Shown one piece after another: positions 31,341 through 34,390 of a stretch of 34,390 nucleotides of DNA. Numbering within the stretch: position 1 is the stretch's first letter; the number at the start of each line of letters is the position of its first letter. The stretch is from positions 1-34,390 of the forward strand of contig JAPSFM010000046.1 in the NCBI GenBank assembly GCA_035063885.1. Direction: 5' to 3'. The DNA comes from CAADGY01 sp900696665 (GTDB lineage: Bacteria > Acidobacteriota > Terriglobia > Bryobacterales > Bryobacteraceae). The translations under genes were made by a program, and so were the position numbers. The notes below the pieces were generated by a model. The model had not been told where the DNA came from and did no database searches. It was given only the letters and a program-made list of their open reading frames with translations.

Positions 31341-33233
31341 ATGAAAAGCTTGGTATCGGTGGAAGACACATATGCTGTGCTGTTCGAGCGTAATCCCCAC
31401 CCGATGATAGTGTATGCCCCCACTGGGGGGGACATACTCGCGGTAAACGAAGCTGCGGTATCTACGTACGGGTATTCGCATGAACAGTTCCTCCGGATGA
31501 ATATCCGCGACATCAGCGCGCCGGAAGAACTGCCCCGGCTCGAAGCTCATATTTCGCGGCAGCGGCCCAGCTATGAGTACAGCGGTGTGTGGCGCCACGT
31601 GCGCAGCAATGGCAGCATCATCGCCGTGGAAGTGAACTCCTCCGAACTACCCTATAGCGGGCGCCCGGCGCGCCTCATTTCCGTCAACGATGTGTCCCGC
31701 GGCGTTCTGGCGGAGGAGGCTCTTCGGCAGAGCGATGCGAACTTTCGCACCCTGATCCGATCGGCTCCGCTCGCCATCGTCACCCTGGACCGCAACGGAC
31801 TGGTTCAAATGTGGAACCCGGCTGCCGAACATCTTTTCGGCTGGCGGGAAGCCGAAGTTTTGCACCGTCCGCTTCTCATAGTGCCGGAGAACGATATCGA
31901 CGAACACCACTTGCTGCTGGCCCGTGCGGCTGGCGGCGACCCGGTGGTGGGCATAGAACGGACCCGGCGCCGCAAGGACGGGACGGGTGTTCTAGTCAGC
32001 ATCTCGGTCGCCGCGCTCCGCGACGAAAGAGGCAGTACTACCGGATTGATAGCGACCTACATGGAGGTTGGCACCTGGCGGACGCTGGAGGAACAGTTCC
32101 GGCATGCTCAGAAAATGGAATCGGTGGGAAGACTTGCCGGGGGAGTGGCGCATGACTTTAATAACCTGCTGACCGTCATCCTCGGTTATGGCCACATGCT
32201 CCGCGCCATGGACACGTTGGACGCCTCCGTCTCATCCAGCGTCGCAGAGATCGTGGATGCCGCGGAACGGGCTGCCGATCTTACAAGACAGTTGCTCGTT
32301 TTCAGCCGTAAGCAGGTATTACAGCCGGAAGTCCTGACACTCGACAGCATTGTCCGGCGGATGGGGCGGCTGTTAAGGCGTCTGATCGGCGAGGATATCG
32401 AACTTGTAACGGTCATCCCCCAGAGCACTCATCCCGTACGGGTGGATCCCGCGCAAATCGAGCAGGTGATTGCCAACCTGGTGGTGAACTCGCGCGATGC
32501 CATGCCGGGGGGCGGCCGCCTGACGATCGAAATATCGGATGTCGAACTCGATGAAACCTGTGTGAGCAGAAGGATGGATTTTCAGCCGGGCAAGTATGTG
32601 ATGCTGGCTGTCACCGACACCGGAACCGGTATGGACCAAGCCGTACAAGAGCGGATTTTTGAACCGTTCTTCACCACAAAAGAGCTTGGGAAAGGAACGG
32701 GACTGGGCCTCGCGATGGTGTACGGCATCATCAAACAGAGCGGCGGGGATGTCTGGGTCTACAGCGAGCCGGGAACTGGAACCACATTTAAGGTCTATCT
32801 GCCTGCCGTGGAAGCGCCCGGTCTGTCCGAGGCTGGGGCGCCGGAGTTGATCCCGATTTCAGGGGGCTCCGAGACCATCCTGTTGGTTGAGGACGAAGAG
32901 AAGGTACGGATGTTGGCGGCGGGGATTCTGAAAACGGCTGGCTACCATGTTTTCCAGGCACGCACGGGGGATGAGGCATTGCTCATCCTGCGCCAGCGTC
33001 CGGATGAGATCCATTTGCTGCTAACGGACGCGGTGCTTCCCATGGTGAGCGGTGAGCAATTGGCGAAACGCGCCGTAGAAATCCGGCCCGGCATCCGTAT
33101 TCTCTTCATGTCGGGATACACCGATACCGCGGTCGTCGCTAATGGAGTAATCACGGAAGGGAACGTCTTTCTACAGAAACCGTTCACTCCGGAGATCCTG
33201 TTACGGAAAACGCGGGAAGCGCTCAAAAGGTGA
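31341..33233 (+). CDS. hybrid sensor histidine kinase, PAS-PAS-HisKA-HATPase-REC
   Basis: A 630-residue soluble sensor. Two PAS domains (about 10-120, FERNPHPMIVY; and about 128-250, LIRSAPLAIVTLD, MWNPAAEHLFGW) precede HisKA with GRLAGGVAHDFNNLL (H271), the HATPase N box NLVVNSRDAM, G1 VTDTGTGM, F box PFFTTK and G2 GKGTGLGLAMVYGI. The C terminus is a receiver with VEDEE, phospho-acceptor D563 (LLLTDAVLPM), MSGYT and KPF. No membrane segments, so it senses a cytoplasmic signal or a bound cofactor. The output partner (a histidine phosphotransfer protein or DNA-binding regulator) is not nearby. No Shine-Dalgarno precedes the ATG at 31341, so the start is not fully certain. Confidence 0.92.
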   Translation: MKSLVSVEDTYAVLFERNPHPMIVYAPTGGDILAVNEAAVSTYGYSHEQFLRMNIRDISAPEELPRLEAHISRQRPSYEYSGVWRHVRSNGSIIAVEVNSSELPYSGRPARLISVNDVSRGVLAEEALRQSDANFRTLIRSAPLAIVTLDRNGLVQMWNPAAEHLFGWREAEVLHRPLLIVPENDIDEHHLLLARAAGGDPVVGIERTRRRKDGTGVLVSISVAALRDERGSTTGLIATYMEVGTWRTLEEQFRHAQKMESVGRLAGGVAHDFNNLLTVILGYGHMLRAMDTLDASVSSSVAEIVDAAERAADLTRQLLVFSRKQVLQPEVLTLDSIVRRMGRLLRRLIGEDIELVTVIPQSTHPVRVDPAQIEQVIANLVVNSRDAMPGGGRLTIEISDVELDETCVSRRMDFQPGKYVMLAVTDTGTGMDQAVQERIFEPFFTTKELGKGTGLGLAMVYGIIKQSGGDVWVYSEPGTGTTFKVYLPAVEAPGLSEAGAPELIPISGGSETILLVEDEEKVRMLAAGILKTAGYHVFQARTGDEALLILRQRPDEIHLLLTDAVLPMVSGEQLAKRAVEIRPGIRILFMSGYTDTAVVANGVITEGNVFLQKPFTPEILLRKTREALKR

Positions 33234-33247
33234 ACATACGGGCAAAA

Positions 33248-34390
33248 TCAAGCGGCTCCTTTTAGTGCCTGTATCAAATCGTTAACGGCTTTCTTGCCGT
33301 CCGCGAACAGCATCAGCGTATTCCCGGCGGCGAACAGCGGGTTGGGAATGCCTGCGAATCCGGGGCTCAGGCTTCGCTTGATCACGACAACCGTGTGCGC
33401 TTTATCCGCATCGAGAATGGGCATGCCCGCGATAGGCGATTTCGGGTCGGTTCGCGCCAGCGGGTTCACCACGTCGTTAGCGCCAATCACAATAGCGACA
33501 TCCGTCTGCGGAAACAACGGGTTGATGGTATCCATGTCCTTTAGCGCTTCATACGGAACATCCGCCTCAGCGAGAAGAACGTTCATGTGGCCCGGCATGC
33601 GTCCGGCGACCGGGTGAATGGCATACTCGACGGCTGTGCCGCGCGATTCGAGCATGGTTGCGAGTGCCCGCACCGCGTGTTGCGCTTGCGATACCGCCAT
33701 TCCATAGCCAGGGACGAACACCACACGCCGCGCCGTTTCGAGCAGCATGGCAACCTCTTCGGCCGAGGTCGCCTTCACTTTGCCGGCGTAGACCGCGTCG
33801 GCGCTGGATTTTGTAACCGGAGCAGCGCCTACCCCGCCGAACAGCACGTTGGTCAGAGACCGGTTCATCGCCTTGCACATGATTTGCGTAAGGATGATGC
33901 CTGATGCGCCGACGAGCGCACCGGCAATCACCAGCATGTTGTTGTTCAACACAAAGCCGGTGGCCGCCGCGGCCAGGCCCGAATAGGAGTTCAGGAGCGA
34001 GATGACTACCGGCATATCCGCGCCACCTATTGGGATGGTGGTGGTAACACCCAGAACAGATGACACTGCGACGACTACCCAATAGGGCGTTGCAGTCTGG
34101 GGTTCCATCGCAAGCCAAACGCCGGAGCCGATCGCCGCCAGAACCAGAACCGCATTCAAAACGTGCTGGCCGGGGAACAGAATCGGATTTCCGGAGACCA
34201 GTTCCTGAAGCTTTGCAAATGCTATCAGGCTGCCAAAAAAAGTAACCGCCCCGATCAGTCCCGAAGCCACTATTGAAATCGTAAGCTGCCGCGTCGGTTC
34301 CGCGCCGGTGATGTGCGTTTCAATGAGCGCCGCGCCCGCTACCAGCACCGATGCAGCCCCTCCGAATCCATTGAGCAGCGCTACCATCTG
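33248..34390 (-). CDS. pntB: NAD(P) transhydrogenase subunit beta, N terminus outside window
   Basis: The last 381 residues or so of PntB (usual length about 460). Membrane helices (ISIVASGLIGAVTFFGSLIAFAKLQELVSG, LNAVLVLAAIGSGVWLAM) lead to the cytoplasmic domain III with VVFVPGYGMAVSQAQHAV (GYGxAVxxAQ) and DVAIVIGANDVVNP, the NADP(H)-binding site. It moves hydride between NADH and NADP+ with proton translocation, together with PntA, which must lie beyond the right edge. The window edge cuts the gene, since MVALLNGFGGAAS is an internal segment in the family. The stop is convergent with the histidine kinase stop (14-base gap). Confidence 0.93.
   Translation of the reverse strand, partial: QMVALLNGFGGAASVLVAGAALIETHITGAEPTRQLTISIVASGLIGAVTFFGSLIAFAKLQELVSGNPILFPGQHVLNAVLVLAAIGSGVWLAMEPQTATPYWVVVAVSSVLGVTTTIPIGGADMPVVISLLNSYSGLAAAATGFVLNNNMLVIAGALVGASGIILTQIMCKAMNRSLTNVLFGGVGAAPVTKSSADAVYAGKVKATSAEEVAMLLETARRVVFVPGYGMAVSQAQHAVRALATMLESRGTAVEYAIHPVAGRMPGHMNVLLAEADVPYEALKDMDTINPLFPQTDVAIVIGANDVVNPLARTDPKSPIAGMPILDADKAHTVVVIKRSLSPGFAGIPNPLFAAGNTLMLFADGKKAVNDLIQALKGAA

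Noticed and set aside
1..34390. CRISPR arrays, tRNA or rRNA genes, prophage genes
   Set aside because: No regular spaced repeats, cloverleaf-like sequences or phage structural genes were seen on reading both strands.

Overview
The window looks like a chromosomal segment of an Acidobacteriota bacterium, most likely near Candidatus Solibacter / Bryobacterales. This is inferred from gene content only: a secreted DUF1549/DUF1553 plus DUF1501 pair, a PEP-CTERM protein, a UMF1-type MFS carrier, a Usp tandem protein, abundant secreted serine hydrolase-type proteins and a moderately high GC content. No rRNA, tRNA, CRISPR array or intact mobile element was recognised.

Region by region. 1-841 is a scar: a possible class A PBP fragment (1-87), the first 88 codons of an IS256-type transposase with a hairpin that would hide its ribosome binding site, and the stump of a secreted protein gene. 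838-2298 encodes a secreted beta-lactamase-fold serine hydrolase on the minus strand. 2681-5914 encodes a 1077-residue protein of unknown function with two ASH-like Ig modules, a Cys-rich linker and an LVIVD-type propeller; it is the least explained gene here. 5915-6703 is largely non-coding. 6704-8794 holds the divergent pair phhA / hmgA for Phe/Tyr catabolism, followed by a frameshifted, headless PEP-CTERM gene. 9539-13572 holds an unknown protein, a flavin-reductase-like protein overlapping an acetyl-CoA-synthetase-like enzyme, and a convergent Usp tandem protein. 13791-14648 is an orphan CoxM/XdhB-like FAD subunit with altered FAD loops. 14652-17031 is a two-gene minus-strand unit (GT2 glycosyltransferase and an alpha/alpha-toroid-like protein). 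17113-18999 holds a small secreted protein and an FAD oxidoreductase.

19008-26776 is a compact minus-strand run of six genes, in order of transcription: Wzt-like ABC ATPase, sodium:solute symporter, M24 peptidase, DUF1549/DUF1553 protein, DUF1501 protein and DinB-like protein. The junctions are overlaps or gaps of 2 nt, except for one 46-nt gap that carries a TATAAT and a palindrome over the start codon. 26807-27295 is a GNAT acetyltransferase.

27568-31057 pairs a bifunctional Aas-like acyltransferase/acyl-ACP synthetase with an MFS transporter, an arrangement that echoes the LplT-Aas lysophospholipid recycling system but with a UMF1-family carrier. 31341-33233 is an orphan hybrid histidine kinase, and the 5'-truncated pntB (transhydrogenase beta subunit) runs off the right edge.
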